Below, in pieces: positions 1 to 10,716 of a stretch of 64,000 nt of DNA (positions are counted from its first letter, which is position 1; each line of letters opens with the position of its first letter). A program made the translations under genes and the position numbers. The stretch is from Nocardioides daejeonensis (GTDB lineage Bacteria; Actinomycetota; Actinomycetes; Propionibacteriales; Nocardioidaceae), in NCBI RefSeq assembly GCF_003194585.1, contig NZ_QHKZ01000002.1, positions 186,001-250,000 of the forward strand, in the 5' to 3' direction. Below the pieces are notes generated by a model. That model saw nothing but the letters and a program-made list of their open reading frames with translations. It searched no databases and was not told the DNA's origin.

Positions 1-420
1 GTGGTCGAAGCCACGGCCGGTCGGCCAGCGGTCGAAGGGACCCGCCTGCGAGCTCTCCCACGTAGGTGCCAGATGCCACTTGCCGATGCAGGCGGTGCTG
101 TAGCCGGCTCCTGAGAGCATCCGGGCGACCGTGGCGGTCTCGTCACGCAGCACCCCGCGATAGGCAGGGTGGTCGAAGGCCGAGTTCAAGACGGTGCCTA
201 CGCCGGTGACGTGGGCGTCACGGCCGGTCAGCAGCGAGGCGCGGGTCGGCGAGCAGATCGCCGTGGTGTGGAAGCGGTTGTAGCGCAGGCCGCGGCTGGC
301 AAGCCTGTCGAGCGTCGGCGTGTGCACCGGCCCACCGAAGGTCGAGGCTGCACCGAAGCCGACGTCGTCGAGCAGGACGACGACGATGTTGGGGCGCCCC
401 TCAGGCTGCCGCGCGTTCAT
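1..420 (-). CDS. Arylsulfatase-type sulfatase, N-terminal 140 residues (cut by window edge)
   Basis: Translating the complement from the ATG at 420 gives an open frame to the window edge. Near the start is a metal-binding run (NIVVVLLDDVGFG), then AICSPTRASLLTGR at about residues 54-67. This is the C-x-P-x-R sulfatase signature whose Cys is converted to formylglycine in the family. IGKWHL follows at about 113-118. Type I sulfatases hydrolyse sulfate esters. The ATG overlaps the stop of the upstream alkylsulfatase-like gene (ATGA), so the two are probably one operon. The substrate cannot be told from the fragment. Confidence 0.88.
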   Translation of the reverse strand, partial: MNARQPEGRPNIVVVLLDDVGFGAASTFGGPVHTPTLDRLASRGLRYNRFHTTAICSPTRASLLTGRDAHVTGVGTVLNSAFDHPAYRGVLRDETATVARMLSGAGYSTACIGKWHLAPTWESSQAGPFDRWPTGRGFDH

Positions 421-1694
421 CGGGCCGCCTGCTCTGCGTAGCGGCGGCTCCACCGCAGGCCCACCTGCGCCATGAGCCCGGGCTGCTGCTTGGCGCGCCG
501 TTCCAGGATGTCGACGTACGCCGCCTGGGCGTCGGGGTCTGCGCGGTCGGCCCAGAACGCCCACTCGGCAAGATGGCCGGCGAGCGCCAGATCGGTCTCG
601 GCGAGCTCCCGCGCCCGGTCGACGAGCGCCCCGATGCCGCCGGCGAGGGCAGCGATCTCTCGGGCCCGGGCGGCGTACGGCGCTGGGAGAAGGTTCGCCG
701 GGTAGCCGTCCCACCAACCTGAGTAGCGCCGGATCACGTTGCGGCAGACGAACTCGGGCTGGTCGTAGACCGCCGGGAGCCGCGGGTGGTTGCGGAACTC
801 GGCCGGGATCTCCAGGCTGTCGACGATCTCGTCGTGCATCAACCCGGCGTTGAGGCCGCGCAGAGTGTGGTCCACGATGTGCCGCAGATAACGGGCAAGG
901 GTGGTGAGCTCGTCTTGGAGCTCCTCCTCACCGACGGCCAGGTCACCGTGGCCGGTGATCACCGCGAGCGGCCGCAGGGCAGCCATCTCCTCGGCGGCGT
1001 CGGCCCACTCCTCGGCGAAGCGCTGCACCTTCCGAGGGTTGCCGGCGTTGGGGAAGTAGCCGGTGAGCAGATCACCGGCCGCGATGACCCGGCGCTCCGG
1101 CGCCCAGACCCAGGTGGCGTCGTCCGTCTCACCCTTGCCGTGCCGGAGCACGAACGGCTCTCCGCCCACGGTGAGTTCCAGCGTCTCGCGGTAGGTACGC
1201 GTCGGCCAGTCGAAGTCGCTCTCCTGCTCGGCCCAGCGTCTGCCGTCAGGGCCCGGCCGCTGGCCGTTGATGTGGCCGTTGAGTCCCGCCGTCTTGATGT
1301 AGCGCCGGAAATGGGCGACGACGTTCTCATGGGCGACGATCTCGGGCCGCTCGCCCGCCTCCAGGAACGCCCAGAGCCCGAAGCAGTGGTCGCTGTGCCC
1401 GTGGGTGTAGATCACGGTGTGCAACGGCCGATCGCTGACGGAGCGTACGGCGCGCAGCAGCGACGGGCCGTCTCCGGCACATCCGGCGTCGACCATCACC
1501 AGGCCCTCGTCGGTCTCGAAAAGCCCCACGTTGACCATCCCGGGCTGGATGAACCAGGTGCGGGGAGCCACCTCGACGACGATCGGCTCCTGCTCGGCAC
1601 TGTGCTCGCGGGAGAAGATGTGCACTCCCTGAGCCGGGTTGAAAAGACCGAAGGCGGCACGCGCCGCCTTCTGCTGGTTCTCGGGGAACGCCAC
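417..1694 (-). CDS. Metallo-beta-lactamase-fold hydrolase, alkylsulfatase (SdsA1/BDS1)-like
   Basis: The protein has 425 residues. An MBL zinc motif (THGHSDHCFG) lies near residue 97, followed by further metal-ligand segments (AAGDLL, ITGHGD). The second half has the pattern of the alkylsulfatase dimerisation domain, including RRYSGWWDGYPANL. Characterised alkylsulfatases of this type are about 600 residues or more and end in an SCP2-like substrate-binding domain; this one stops after the dimerisation domain. The likely role is cleavage of alkyl or other sulfate esters. The start is GTG with AAGGAG upstream. It overlaps the arylsulfatase start and diverges from a TetR regulator. The exact substrate is unknown. 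Confidence 0.82.
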   Translation of the reverse strand: MAFPENQQKAARAAFGLFNPAQGVHIFSREHSAEQEPIVVEVAPRTWFIQPGMVNVGLFETDEGLVMVDAGCAGDGPSLLRAVRSVSDRPLHTVIYTHGHSDHCFGLWAFLEAGERPEIVAHENVVAHFRRYIKTAGLNGHINGQRPGPDGRRWAEQESDFDWPTRTYRETLELTVGGEPFVLRHGKGETDDATWVWAPERRVIAAGDLLTGYFPNAGNPRKVQRFAEEWADAAEEMAALRPLAVITGHGDLAVGEEELQDELTTLARYLRHIVDHTLRGLNAGLMHDEIVDSLEIPAEFRNHPRLPAVYDQPEFVCRNVIRRYSGWWDGYPANLLPAPYAARAREIAALAGGIGALVDRARELAETDLALAGHLAEWAFWADRADPDAQAAYVDILERRAKQQPGLMAQVGLRWSRRYAEQAAR

Positions 1695-1730
1695 GGTGAC
1701 TCCTTGGTCGATGAACGGACTCCCGTGAAA

Positions 1731-1748
1731 TTAAGACACTTGTCTTAA
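1731..1748. promoter_or_regulatory. Palindromic operator between sulfatase operon and TetR gene
   Basis: TTAAGACA-CT-TGTCTTAA has perfect 8-base arms with a 2-base spacer. It sits 36 bases from the hydrolase start and 43 bases from the TetR start. It is AT-rich in a GC-rich context and has the size of a TetR dimer site. Assignment to the adjacent regulator is inference. Confidence 0.7.
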
Positions 1749-1791
1749 CCTCGTCAAACAGCCGTCCCGCCCAGGTAGTACCCTCCCGGGC

Positions 1792-2427
1792 GTGACCGAC
1801 CAGCCACTCACCCGGAGCTCGACCGCACGGACGCGGATGATCGAGGTCGCCGAGCAGCTCTTCGCGGAGCGCGGCCTCGAGGGCGTCTCCCTGCGCACCG
1901 TGGGCCTGGCTGCCGGACAGCGCAACAACTCGGCCGCGCAGTACCACTTCGGCACACGCGACGGGCTCGTCGAGGCGGTGATCAGCCACCGCTCTGCGAC
2001 CGTCGACCGACGCCGCGCAGAGCTGGTCGGCGCCCTGCTCGACGACGGCAGCACGCCGGAGCTCGCGGCGCTGGTGCGCTGCTTCGTCCTTCCCCTGGCC
2101 GAGGTGGTGGCAGGCGGCAGCGTCGACCAGCCCACCTGGTATCTCCGCTTCCTGGCACAGGTCGTCGACTTCCAGGGCGGGCATGCCGTGGCCCGACTCG
2201 CACCACGCCCTGCCCATCTGCAGGAGCTGGAGGCCGCGATGCGGGCCCAGGTCCCCGACGTCGCCCCCCGCGACTACGCGCGCCGACAGCGATGGATCGC
2301 GCAGACCACCCTGCGCGTGCTGGCGGACCAGGAGTACGAACAGGCCCAAGGGCGTCGTACGTCACCGCTGGATCGGGTCACCGACGACCTGGTCACGATG
2401 CTCGTCGCACTGCTCCGGGCGCCGTGA
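1792..2427 (+). CDS. TetR-family transcriptional regulator
   Basis: The protein has 211 residues. The N-terminal helix-turn-helix is typical of TetR (MIEVAEQLFAERGLEGVSLRTV at about 16-37, then AAQYHFGTRDGLVEAVI). The rest is a divergent ligand domain. The start is GTG. The gene diverges from the sulfate-ester hydrolase operon, and a perfect palindrome lies between them, so it probably represses that operon and itself. The inducer may be a sulfate ester or its alcohol product, but that is a guess. Confidence 0.85.
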   Translation: MTDQPLTRSSTARTRMIEVAEQLFAERGLEGVSLRTVGLAAGQRNNSAAQYHFGTRDGLVEAVISHRSATVDRRRAELVGALLDDGSTPELAALVRCFVLPLAEVVAGGSVDQPTWYLRFLAQVVDFQGGHAVARLAPRPAHLQELEAAMRAQVPDVAPRDYARRQRWIAQTTLRVLADQEYEQAQGRRTSPLDRVTDDLVTMLVALLRAP

Positions 2428-2439
2428 CGGGGCGGACGG

Positions 2440-4323
<1,884 letters not shown>

Positions 4324-4487
4324 GTGGCGTTCTTCCAGGCGTCAGGGCGTCAACGTTGCAAAAAGTCCCTCCATCCTCCCATGCTTGCGGGACTGGCCGT
4401 GCATCCCTGGTTTCGTTCTCAGAACACCCGGGTAGGCCGAGGGTGGCCGGCGACCGACGTCGGCCCAATGTGAGGGGAGAGAGACAC

Positions 4488-4982
4488 ATGACCAGGATCG
4501 GGACTGGACGTCTCCGCACCGTCGGTCTGCTCCTGACCGCCCTGCTGCTGGCGGTCGGCATGATGAGCGCCCTGTCTCCGGCGAACGCCGCCGGTGCCGA
4601 CGGCGCGCAGGCCGCCGAGGCGAGCACGACGGCCACGCGCACGGCTGCACGCCGGGTCAACTACGGCGCGATCGCGCTGAACGTCAAGACCGGGTGGAGT
4701 GGCTGGAGCTACGACAAGGCCTCCAAGGCCAAGGCGAAGAAGGCGGCCAAGAAGCACTGCAAGGCGCGCACGCCCAGCGGGGTGAACACCTCGTCCTGCA
4801 AGCCCGTCGTCTGGGTGCGCAACGGATGCGCCGCCGTCGCGGTGCGGGTGAAGAACAACAAGATCACCAAGGTCGGCTGGGGCGTCGCCTTCACCAAGAA
4901 GAAGGCGAAGTCGCTCGCCAAGAAGAAGGCGGGCAAGAAGGCCAGGGTGCACACCTGGGTCTGCACCACGCGCTACCGCTGA
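4488..4982 (+). CDS. Secreted basic DUF4189-domain protein
   Basis: The protein has 164 residues. The ATG at 4488 is chosen over upstream starts because GAGGGGAGAGA precedes it and it opens a clean signal peptide (RTVGLLLTALLLAVGMMSAL, cleavage likely after ANA near residue 34). The mature part matches the DUF4189 pattern: NYGAIALN, then WSYDKAS, Cys residues in pairs, and GCAAVAV. It is very rich in Lys in its last third. The function of the domain is not known. A 10-bp palindrome (CCGACGTCGG, 4454-4463) lies just upstream of the ribosome binding site. Confidence 0.8.
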   Translation: MTRIGTGRLRTVGLLLTALLLAVGMMSALSPANAAGADGAQAAEASTTATRTAARRVNYGAIALNVKTGWSGWSYDKASKAKAKKAAKKHCKARTPSGVNTSSCKPVVWVRNGCAAVAVRVKNNKITKVGWGVAFTKKKAKSLAKKKAGKKARVHTWVCTTRYR

Positions 4983-5064
4983 GCCCGCGGCTCACTTCCT
5001 GGTGGGGTGCGACGACCGAGCAGGTCGTCGTACCCCACTTCCGTCTCCTGTTGGATGGATCCCC

Positions 5065-6003
5065 GTGACCCCTGTCGATGACCCTCTCCCCCACGGCCGG
5101 ACGGCTCGTCGACTGCCCTGGGCCCACCTCCCGCCCGCGCTGCGCGAACAGGTGGAGCAGCGCCTGGGCGGCCGCGTCGTGGGTGCCGAGTCGCAGAACG
5201 CCGGGTTCACTCCCGGCTTCGCCTCCGTGCTGACCCTCGCGGACGGCAGCAGGCACTTCGTGAAGGCGGCCTCCACCAAGGCGCAGCGGCCGTTCGCCTC
5301 CTCCTACCGAACCGAGGGTGAGCGCCTGGCCGCCCTCCCCGCCGGGGTCCCGGTGCCCCGGCTCCAGTGGATGCTCGACGCGGACTGGGTGGTACTGGCC
5401 ATCGAGTACGTCGACCACACCCGTCCCGCCCGTCCCTGGCAGCCGGCCGACCTGCATCGCAGCCTCGACCTGCTGGAGGAGGCGGCCGACGCCCTGACCC
5501 CGAGTCCGCTCCCCGACGTCGCCGAGCTGGCCGACGACCTGGAGCCCATGGCCCGGCTCTGGCACGGCCGTGTCCTGCGCGACACACCGGGGCTTCCGCA
5601 CGGCTACGACGCGGCCGACCTGGCGGCCCGGGTCGACGAGCTGGTCGGCGACACCCTCCTCCACACCGACGTGCGCGACGACAACGTGCTGCTCACCCCC
5701 GACGGAGGCGCACTCCTCTGCGACTGGAACTGGGCGGCGCGTGGACCAGCCTGGTTCGACAGCCTGAGCCTGCTCGTCGGAGCGCGCGGCGACGGCCTCG
5801 ACGTCGAGCAGCTGATCCGGGAACGCCGCCTGCTCCGAGCTGCCGATCCCGAGCTCCTCGACGTGGCCCTCGCCGTCCTCAGCGGCTACTTCCTCGCCAT
5901 GTCCCGCGACCCGATCCCGTCAAGCTCCCCGTGGCTTCGGGTGGCGCAGGGCTGGCAGGCCGAGGTCACGTGGGGCTGGCTCCGGGAGCGTCGGGGCTGG
6001 TAG
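5065..6003 (+). CDS. Aminoglycoside phosphotransferase (APH)-family kinase
   Basis: The protein has about 312 residues from the GTG at 5065; an upstream GTG at 5002 is possible but would add a low-complexity extension. It has the APH-type kinase fold: the catalytic loop [13 protein letters not shown] (H-x-D-x4-N) near residue 200 and the metal-binding CDWNWA shortly after. The family phosphorylates small molecules such as aminoglycosides, homoserine or macrolides, and many members are metabolic kinases rather than resistance genes. Nothing in the context points to a substrate. Start choice is moderately uncertain. Confidence 0.75.
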   Translation: MTPVDDPLPHGRTARRLPWAHLPPALREQVEQRLGGRVVGAESQNAGFTPGFASVLTLADGSRHFVKAASTKAQRPFASSYRTEGERLAALPAGVPVPRLQWMLDADWVVLAIEYVDHTRPARPWQPADLHRSLDLLEEAADALTPSPLPDVAELADDLEPMARLWHGRVLRDTPGLPHGYDAADLAARVDELVGDTLLHTDVRDDNVLLTPDGGALLCDWNWAARGPAWFDSLSLLVGARGDGLDVEQLIRERRLLRAADPELLDVALAVLSGYFLAMSRDPIPSSSPWLRVAQGWQAEVTWGWLRERRGW

Positions 6004-6031
6004 GCGCGACGTCGACGCCAACGCCCTGGAT

Positions 6032-6060
6032 TTGGGACGCTCCACCGCCAGCGGTAGAGT
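6032..6060 (+). promoter_or_regulatory. Candidate sigma70-type promoter for rpsT
   Basis: TTGGGA (6032-6037) and TAGAGT (6055-6060) are separated by 17 bases, upstream of a roughly 95-base leader to the rpsT start. Spacing and similarity to housekeeping elements are good. The transcription start is not shown. Confidence 0.5.
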
Positions 6061-6068
6061 TGCTGGAC

Positions 6069-6106
6069 GCGTGTGCTGTGCCTGCCCTCCGGGCGTGAGC
6101 ACGCGC
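6069..6106 (+). promoter_or_regulatory. Hairpin in the rpsT leader
   Basis: GCGTGTGCT (6069-6077) pairs with AGCACGCGC (6098-6106), nine pairs with one G-U, and GCCC-TCC-GGGC stacks inside. It lies just after the candidate promoter and 55 bases ahead of the S20 start. It could be a feedback or stability element. No function is demonstrated. Confidence 0.4.
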
Positions 6107-6160
6107 ATGCAGACTCTGAACTTCTCATCCCGTCCGACGACAAGAAAGATCGCAGCTCAA

Positions 6161-6421
6161 GTGGCCAACATCAAGTCCCAGATCAAGCGGAACCGGCAGA
6201 ACGAGGCCGCCCGCGAGCGCAACAAGGCCGTCAAGTCCGGCCTGAAGACCGCCATCCGCAAGTTCCGCGAGGCTGTCGCCGCGGGCGACAAGGACACCGC
6301 GGTGAGCGCCGGTCGCGAGGCCAACCGCAAGCTCGACAAGGCCGCCTCCAAGGGCGTGATCCACAAGAACCAGGCCGCGAACCGCAAGTCGGCGATCAGC
6401 AAGGCGACCGCCGGCCTCTGA
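6161..6421 (+). CDS. rpsT: 30S ribosomal protein S20
   Basis: The protein has 86 residues starting [20 protein letters not shown], the typical S20 N-terminus, with the conserved Lys/Arg-rich helices and the ending KATAGL. GTG at 6161 is chosen because it aligns with the family start; the ribosome binding site is weak. S20 is a primary binder of 16S rRNA in the small subunit body. The gene is convergent with holA and separated from it by a strong bidirectional hairpin. Confidence 0.96.
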   Translation: MANIKSQIKRNRQNEAARERNKAVKSGLKTAIRKFREAVAAGDKDTAVSAGREANRKLDKAASKGVIHKNQAANRKSAISKATAGL

Positions 6422-6440
6422 ATCGGCCACACCAGCCTCA

Positions 6441-6479
6441 CACGTTGGGCGTCACCCGTGCCGGGTGGCGCCCAACGTG
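6441..6479. terminator. Bidirectional terminator between rpsT and holA
   Basis: A 17-base arm (6441-6457) pairs with 6463-6479 with a single non-Watson-Crick position, around a 5-base loop. It sits between two converging genes. There is no strong T tract, as is common in high-GC actinobacteria. Confidence 0.75.
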
Positions 6480-6482
6480 CAT

Positions 6483-7469
6483 TCAGCGGGCGTCGCGCAG
6501 CGCGGCGATGGTGAGCACCAGACGCTCCAACGTGTAGGCCGGGTCGTGGGCCGCACCCTTGATGTCGGCATCCGCCTGGGCGACCGCGTTGATCGCAGCG
6601 GCAAGCCCGTCTCGGCTCCAGGCGCGGGACTGGTCGCGCAGCGTGCGGAGCTTCCACGGCGGCACCCCGATCTCGCGCGCCAGATCGGCCTCGCGCATGC
6701 CGCGCGGCGCGGAGACGTAGCGGGCCAGGCCACGGGCACCGGTCGCGAAGGCCGACGTCACCAGCACCGGCGCCGTGCCGCCGTCGAGCGCCCAGCGAAG
6801 CTCCTCCAACGCGACCGCTCGACGGCCGTGGAACGCCGCGTCAGCGACCGCGAACGACTTGGCCTCGGCCCGCCCCCCGAAGTAGCGGCGGACCCGCTCG
6901 GTGTCGAGGGGCTGCCCCGGGAAGTCGTTGACCAGCTGGTCGACGGCTGCGGCCAGGGCTCGGAGATCCTGCCCCACTGCCTGCACGAGGAAGGAGGCCG
7001 CCTCGTCGTCCATCCGCGCGCCCGCCGTACGAGCCTCTGACTGGACGAAGCGGGGGTACTCCGACGCCTTGAGCGCCGCGGACTTGACCTCTGCCACGGC
7101 GGGGAGCTTGCGCAGCTTGGCGAGCGTGCCGCTCCCCTTCTGGCCGCCGGAGTGCAGCAGCACCAGGGCGACCTCCTCGGCGGGTGCGGCGGCGAAGTCC
7201 AGCAGCCCGTCGACGGACTCGGACGGCACGTTCTCCAGGGCGCGGACGACGACACACCGGGTCGCGGAGAAGAGCGACGGGGCAGAGAGCTCTCCCATCG
7301 AGGCCGGCGTGAGGTCGCCGCCGAGAGCGTCCGTGAACTCGACCTCGGGATCCTGTGCCAGAGCGGCCTCGCGCACCTGCCTGACTGTGCGCTCGTTGAG
7401 GAACTCCTCAGGACCGGTCACGAGCGTGACGCGACCGAGCACCTGAGCCTGGGATCCGCGGGCTGCCAT
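6483..7469 (-). CDS. holA: DNA polymerase III subunit delta
   Basis: The protein has 328 residues. The start MAARGSQAQVLGRVTLVTGP at 7469 removes an upstream extension that would run into the MFS gene. It matches delta: LVTGPEEFLNER near the N-terminus, a central AAA-like lid region, and C-terminal helices with LARYVSAP and AAHDPAYTLERL. Delta opens the sliding clamp within the clamp loader. The stop lies in the shared terminator region with rpsT. It follows the MFS gene by 10 bases and may be co-transcribed with it. Confidence 0.93.
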   Translation of the reverse strand: MAARGSQAQVLGRVTLVTGPEEFLNERTVRQVREAALAQDPEVEFTDALGGDLTPASMGELSAPSLFSATRCVVVRALENVPSESVDGLLDFAAAPAEEVALVLLHSGGQKGSGTLAKLRKLPAVAEVKSAALKASEYPRFVQSEARTAGARMDDEAASFLVQAVGQDLRALAAAVDQLVNDFPGQPLDTERVRRYFGGRAEAKSFAVADAAFHGRRAVALEELRWALDGGTAPVLVTSAFATGARGLARYVSAPRGMREADLAREIGVPPWKLRTLRDQSRAWSRDGLAAAINAVAQADADIKGAAHDPAYTLERLVLTIAALRDAR

Positions 7470-7479
7470 GAGCCGCAGC

Positions 7480-8742
7480 CTACGTGGCAGCCCCGACCGT
7501 CTCGTCGTCCGCGTCGCCGTCAGGATCGTCGGTGTGGGCGATGTGCGGCATCTGGCCCCAGACCAGCACCACCAGGACCGCGCTCCCGACGAAGGCGAAC
7601 CAGAAGGGCGCCAGCAGGCCCCATGCGGACGCCAGGACGCCGCCCAGGGCGTTGCCCACGACGATGGAGCCGAAGACCCCGACCAAGTAGACACTGCCGA
7701 CCCGGCCCTGGAGCTCCTCCGGCACTGCGCGCATGCGGACGGTGCGGGAGGTGACTCCCCAGACGAAGGCGTGCGCGCCGAAGACCACCATCACCACGAG
7801 GGCGACCCCTCCGCTGCGAGTGAGGGCGAGAGCCAGGTGGGTCAGCGTCTCCAGGATCAGGCCCACCCGCATGATGTCACCGAGCCGGAAGCGTCGCTCG
7901 AGCCAGTCGTAGCCGGCGACACCGATCATCCCGCCCACCGCCCCGGCAGAGGTCAGCAGGCCGAAGCCGACCTCGCCCATGTCGAGCACCTCCGTGGCGT
8001 AGAGCACCAGGACCGACCACGCGGCACCGTAGGTCACGTTGAAGGTGACGATGGTCAGGGTGAGCGTGCGGACGGCCGGGCTCCGCCAGGTCCAGACGAG
8101 ACCGCTGACCATCTCGGTCCAGGTGCTGCGACCGACCGCAGCCGGGGTGGAGCGACGAACCCGGATCCGGCTCAGCATCAGCACCGCGCAGCCAAGCACC
8201 ACCGCCTGGGCAACGAAGGGCCAGAGCAGGCCGAGCGCGAAGAGCCCGGCCCCGATCGGCGGGCCGATCAACTGGTTCACGGTGAGGAAGCCCGCGGTCA
8301 ACCGGGCGTTCGCGACGCCGAGATCCCGTTTCTCGACGAGCATCGGCAGCAGCGTGCCCGCCGTGGTGTCGGCGAAGACCTCGGCCACTCCGAGCAGGAA
8401 GACCACCGCCAAGATCAGGCCGATGCCGATCCGGTCGGTGGCGATGCAGCCGAGCAGACCGACGAGCACCAGTATCCGCAGCAGGTCGACCGCCACGGAG
8501 AGCCGGATCCGGTCCAGGCGGTCGGCGAGCACGCCGGCGTACAGCCCGAAGAGCAACCAGGGCAATCGCTGGAGGAGAGCGGCGAGCGCGACCAGCCTCG
8601 GGTCGGTGGTCTGCGAGGCGATCAGCAGCGGTCCGGCAGCCAGGACGATGCCGTCCCCGAGGTTGCTGGCCCACGAGGAGCCGAGCAACCACCGGAACTG
8701 CGTGCCGAGCCGGGACGGAAGAAGAGTTTCGAGTAGGCGCAC
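7480..8742 (-). CDS. MFS transporter, EntS-like (MFS_3) family
   Basis: The protein has 420 residues and about 12 hydrophobic segments. The cytoplasmic A-loop motif appears as GVLADRLDRIRL near residue 74. The pattern RNA/TxTRxVRMRAVPEELQGRV late in the protein is typical of the group containing enterobactin exporters and many uncharacterised exporters. A charged Asp-rich tail (DDPDGDADDE) ends it. The start is GTG seven bases after the stop of the small coiled-coil gene, with only a weak ribosome binding site, so translational coupling is likely. The substrate is unknown. Confidence 0.85.
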   Translation of the reverse strand: MRLLETLLPSRLGTQFRWLLGSSWASNLGDGIVLAAGPLLIASQTTDPRLVALAALLQRLPWLLFGLYAGVLADRLDRIRLSVAVDLLRILVLVGLLGCIATDRIGIGLILAVVFLLGVAEVFADTTAGTLLPMLVEKRDLGVANARLTAGFLTVNQLIGPPIGAGLFALGLLWPFVAQAVVLGCAVLMLSRIRVRRSTPAAVGRSTWTEMVSGLVWTWRSPAVRTLTLTIVTFNVTYGAAWSVLVLYATEVLDMGEVGFGLLTSAGAVGGMIGVAGYDWLERRFRLGDIMRVGLILETLTHLALALTRSGGVALVVMVVFGAHAFVWGVTSRTVRMRAVPEELQGRVGSVYLVGVFGSIVVGNALGGVLASAWGLLAPFWFAFVGSAVLVVLVWGQMPHIAHTDDPDGDADDETVGAAT

Positions 8743-8749
8743 CGCCGGC

Positions 8750-8962
8750 TCAGGCCGGCTGCATGTCCTCGATAGGCTCGAGGAGCACGGCCGCCTGGGC
8801 GGTCGTCAACTCCTCGTTCTCGACGGACAACCGGTCGACCCGTGCCTCGAGCTCAGCGACGAGCTCCCGGAGTCGACGGTTCTCCGCCATCAGCCTCTCC
8901 ACTGTCTGACGAGCGGTGTACCGCAGGTCGCTGCTCATGTGACCGAGAAGCGCCTTGGCCAT
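8750..8962 (-). CDS. Small coiled-coil protein (MAKALLGH family)
   Basis: The protein has 70 residues. After MAKALLGHMSSD comes a continuous heptad-like helix (RLMAENRRLRELVAELEARV and beyond), then a short acidic tail. GGAGG precedes the ATG at 8962. I recall small actinobacterial proteins with the same opening residues and a coiled coil, but no established function. It is a candidate structural or scaffolding protein, placed upstream of the MFS and holA genes and downstream of mutM. Confidence 0.75.
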   Translation of the reverse strand: MAKALLGHMSSDLRYTARQTVERLMAENRRLRELVAELEARVDRLSVENEELTTAQAAVLLEPIEDMQPA

Positions 8963-9048
8963 GCAATTGCCTCCGAGTGAGTGAGGATGCGGGAGGCCCG
9001 ACGGCTTGTCGGGCCGTCTTCAAGAGTCCCACGCAGGAGTGGTTGCAG

Positions 9049-9933
9049 TCAATCTGAGGTCGTGGTATGAGCACGCCTCGGGGTCCGCGGCACAGGCTGA
9101 CAGCGGCCGCAGAAGTACGAGGATCGGTTCATGAAGGAGATCCGCCGGATCGGGCGCCCGCAGCGCGCGCAGGGCTCGCCCTCCCGGCCGTAGGCGTTGA
9201 GCGACCGATCGAAGTAGCCGCTCTCCCCGTTGACGTTGACGTAGAGCGCGTCGAATGAGGTGCCGCCCTGGTCGAGGGCCGCCAGCATCACTGCTCGAGC
9301 ATGCCCGAGCAGCTCACGGACCTGTCGGGCGGTCAGCCGCTCACCGGGGCGCTCCCCGTGGATGCCGGCGCGCCAGAGAGCCTCGTCGGCGTAGATGTTG
9401 CCGATGCCGGAGACCACCGCCTGGTCGAGGAGGATCCGCTTCACCGCGGAGCCTCGACGCCGTACGGCCGCAACGAAGGCGTCCTCGTCGAACTCGGCAT
9501 CGAGCGGGTCTCTGGCGATGTGCGCGATCTCGGACGGCAACTCGGCACCACCGCGTGAGACCGCCAGGCCGCCGAACATCCGCTGGTCGACGAAGCGCAG
9601 CTCGCGGCGCTCGCCCGACGGAGCCAGCAGCCCGAACCGCACCCGCAGGTGTCGCTCGTCGGGCGCACCCGGCGGCTGCACGAGCATCTGGCCGCTCATG
9701 CCCAGGTGTCCCAGGACGGCATCGCCGGAGTCGAGGGGAAACCACAGGTACTTTCCGCGGCGACGCGCAGCCGTCACGGTACGGCTGGTCAACGCCTCGA
9801 CGAAGCCGGCCGGGCCGGTCGGCTCGCGGCGTACCGGCCGGGGGTGGAGCACCTCCACCGACTCCACCTGGCAGCCGACGGCATGCGTCTCGACGCCCCG
9901 GCGGACCACCTCGACCTCAGGCAGCTCGGGCAC
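9049..9933 (-). CDS. mutM: Formamidopyrimidine-DNA glycosylase
   Basis: The protein has 294 residues. It begins (M)[12 protein letters not shown]: Pro2 is the catalytic nucleophile of Fpg and Glu3 and Glu6 are present. A helix-two-turn-helix region ([13 protein letters not shown]) follows, and the C-terminal zinc finger has four Cys (CARCGRP ... YFCGRCQ). It removes 8-oxoguanine and nicks abasic sites in base excision repair. The start is GTG, three bases after the rnc stop. The rnc-mutM order is conserved in actinobacteria. Confidence 0.96.
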   Translation of the reverse strand: MPELPEVEVVRRGVETHAVGCQVESVEVLHPRPVRREPTGPAGFVEALTSRTVTAARRRGKYLWFPLDSGDAVLGHLGMSGQMLVQPPGAPDERHLRVRFGLLAPSGERRELRFVDQRMFGGLAVSRGGAELPSEIAHIARDPLDAEFDEDAFVAAVRRRGSAVKRILLDQAVVSGIGNIYADEALWRAGIHGERPGERLTARQVRELLGHARAVMLAALDQGGTSFDALYVNVNGESGYFDRSLNAYGREGEPCARCGRPIRRISFMNRSSYFCGRCQPVPRTPRRAHTTTSD

Positions 9934-9936
9934 GGC

Positions 9937-10716
9937 CTAGGCGGACTGGTCTGCGGCGGCGTCCGCGATCTCGCCGTACGCCGTCTCTGCGGCCTGCTGC
10001 TCGGCTTCCTTCTTCGAGCGCCCGACGCCGTGGCCGTAGAGCCGCTCGCCGACGCGCACCTGGGCGGTGAAGGACTTCATGTGGTCGGGACCTGATGCCT
10101 CGATGACGTACTCGGGTACGCCGAGGCCTCGCTCTGCCGAGAGCTCCTGGAGCGAGGTCTTCCAGTCGAGCCCGGCGCCCAGGCTCGCCGCCGTCTCCAT
10201 CAGCTCGTCGAAGAGCTGGTGGACGACGCGAGCGGCGTTCTCGAAGCCGCCGGTGATGTAGATCGCACCGATCACCGCCTCGACGGTGTCGGAGAGGATC
10301 GAGGCCTTGTCACGGCCGCCAGTGGCCTCTTCACCGCGGCCGAGCTTGATGTGCTCGCCGAGGCCGATGGCGCGCGCGACGCCGGCGAGCGCGCGCGCGT
10401 TGACCACCGCCGCGCGGAGCTTCGCCAGCCTGCCCTCGGAGAGGTCGGGGTGGGAGCGGAACAGAGTCTCGGTGACCACCACGCCGAGTACCGAGTCCCC
10501 CAGGAACTCGAGTCGCTCGTTGGTGGGCAGGCCACCGTTCTCGTAGGCGTACGAGCGGTGGGTCAGGGCGCGCTCCAGCAGCTCGGGGTCCAGATCAGGA
10601 TCCCCGAGCGCTGTGCGCAGCCCTTCGTAGCCGGTCAGGGTTCTAGGACCCGTGGGCTCAGAGGACCTGACGACGGTCGGCGCGCGCGCCGTACTGACCG
10701 CACTCGCCGCACGCAC
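9937..10716 (-). CDS. rnc: Ribonuclease III
   Basis: The protein has about 259 residues. The catalytic signature [13 protein letters not shown] is near residue 57, with a second acidic site in [11 protein letters not shown], and a C-terminal dsRNA-binding domain ([10 protein letters not shown] ... [17 protein letters not shown]). It processes rRNA precursors and other double-stranded RNA. The start is uncertain: the only in-frame start codons ahead of the domain are GTG at 10716 and GTG at 10737, both inside the rpmF reading frame, so the genes overlap by 59-80 bases unless an unusual start downstream is used. Confidence 0.92.
   Translation of the reverse strand: MRAASAVSTARAPTVVRSSEPTGPRTLTGYEGLRTALGDPDLDPELLERALTHRSYAYENGGLPTNERLEFLGDSVLGVVVTETLFRSHPDLSEGRLAKLRAAVVNARALAGVARAIGLGEHIKLGRGEEATGGRDKASILSDTVEAVIGAIYITGGFENAARVVHQLFDELMETAASLGAGLDWKTSLQELSAERGLGVPEYVIEASGPDHMKSFTAQVRVGERLYGHGVGRSKKEAEQQAAETAYGEIADAAADQSA

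Noticed and set aside
1331..2349. Long open frame on the complement fused to the N-terminus of the MBL gene
   Set aside because: It runs across the TetR gene and operator in another frame and reads into the hydrolase out of frame; no coherent protein.
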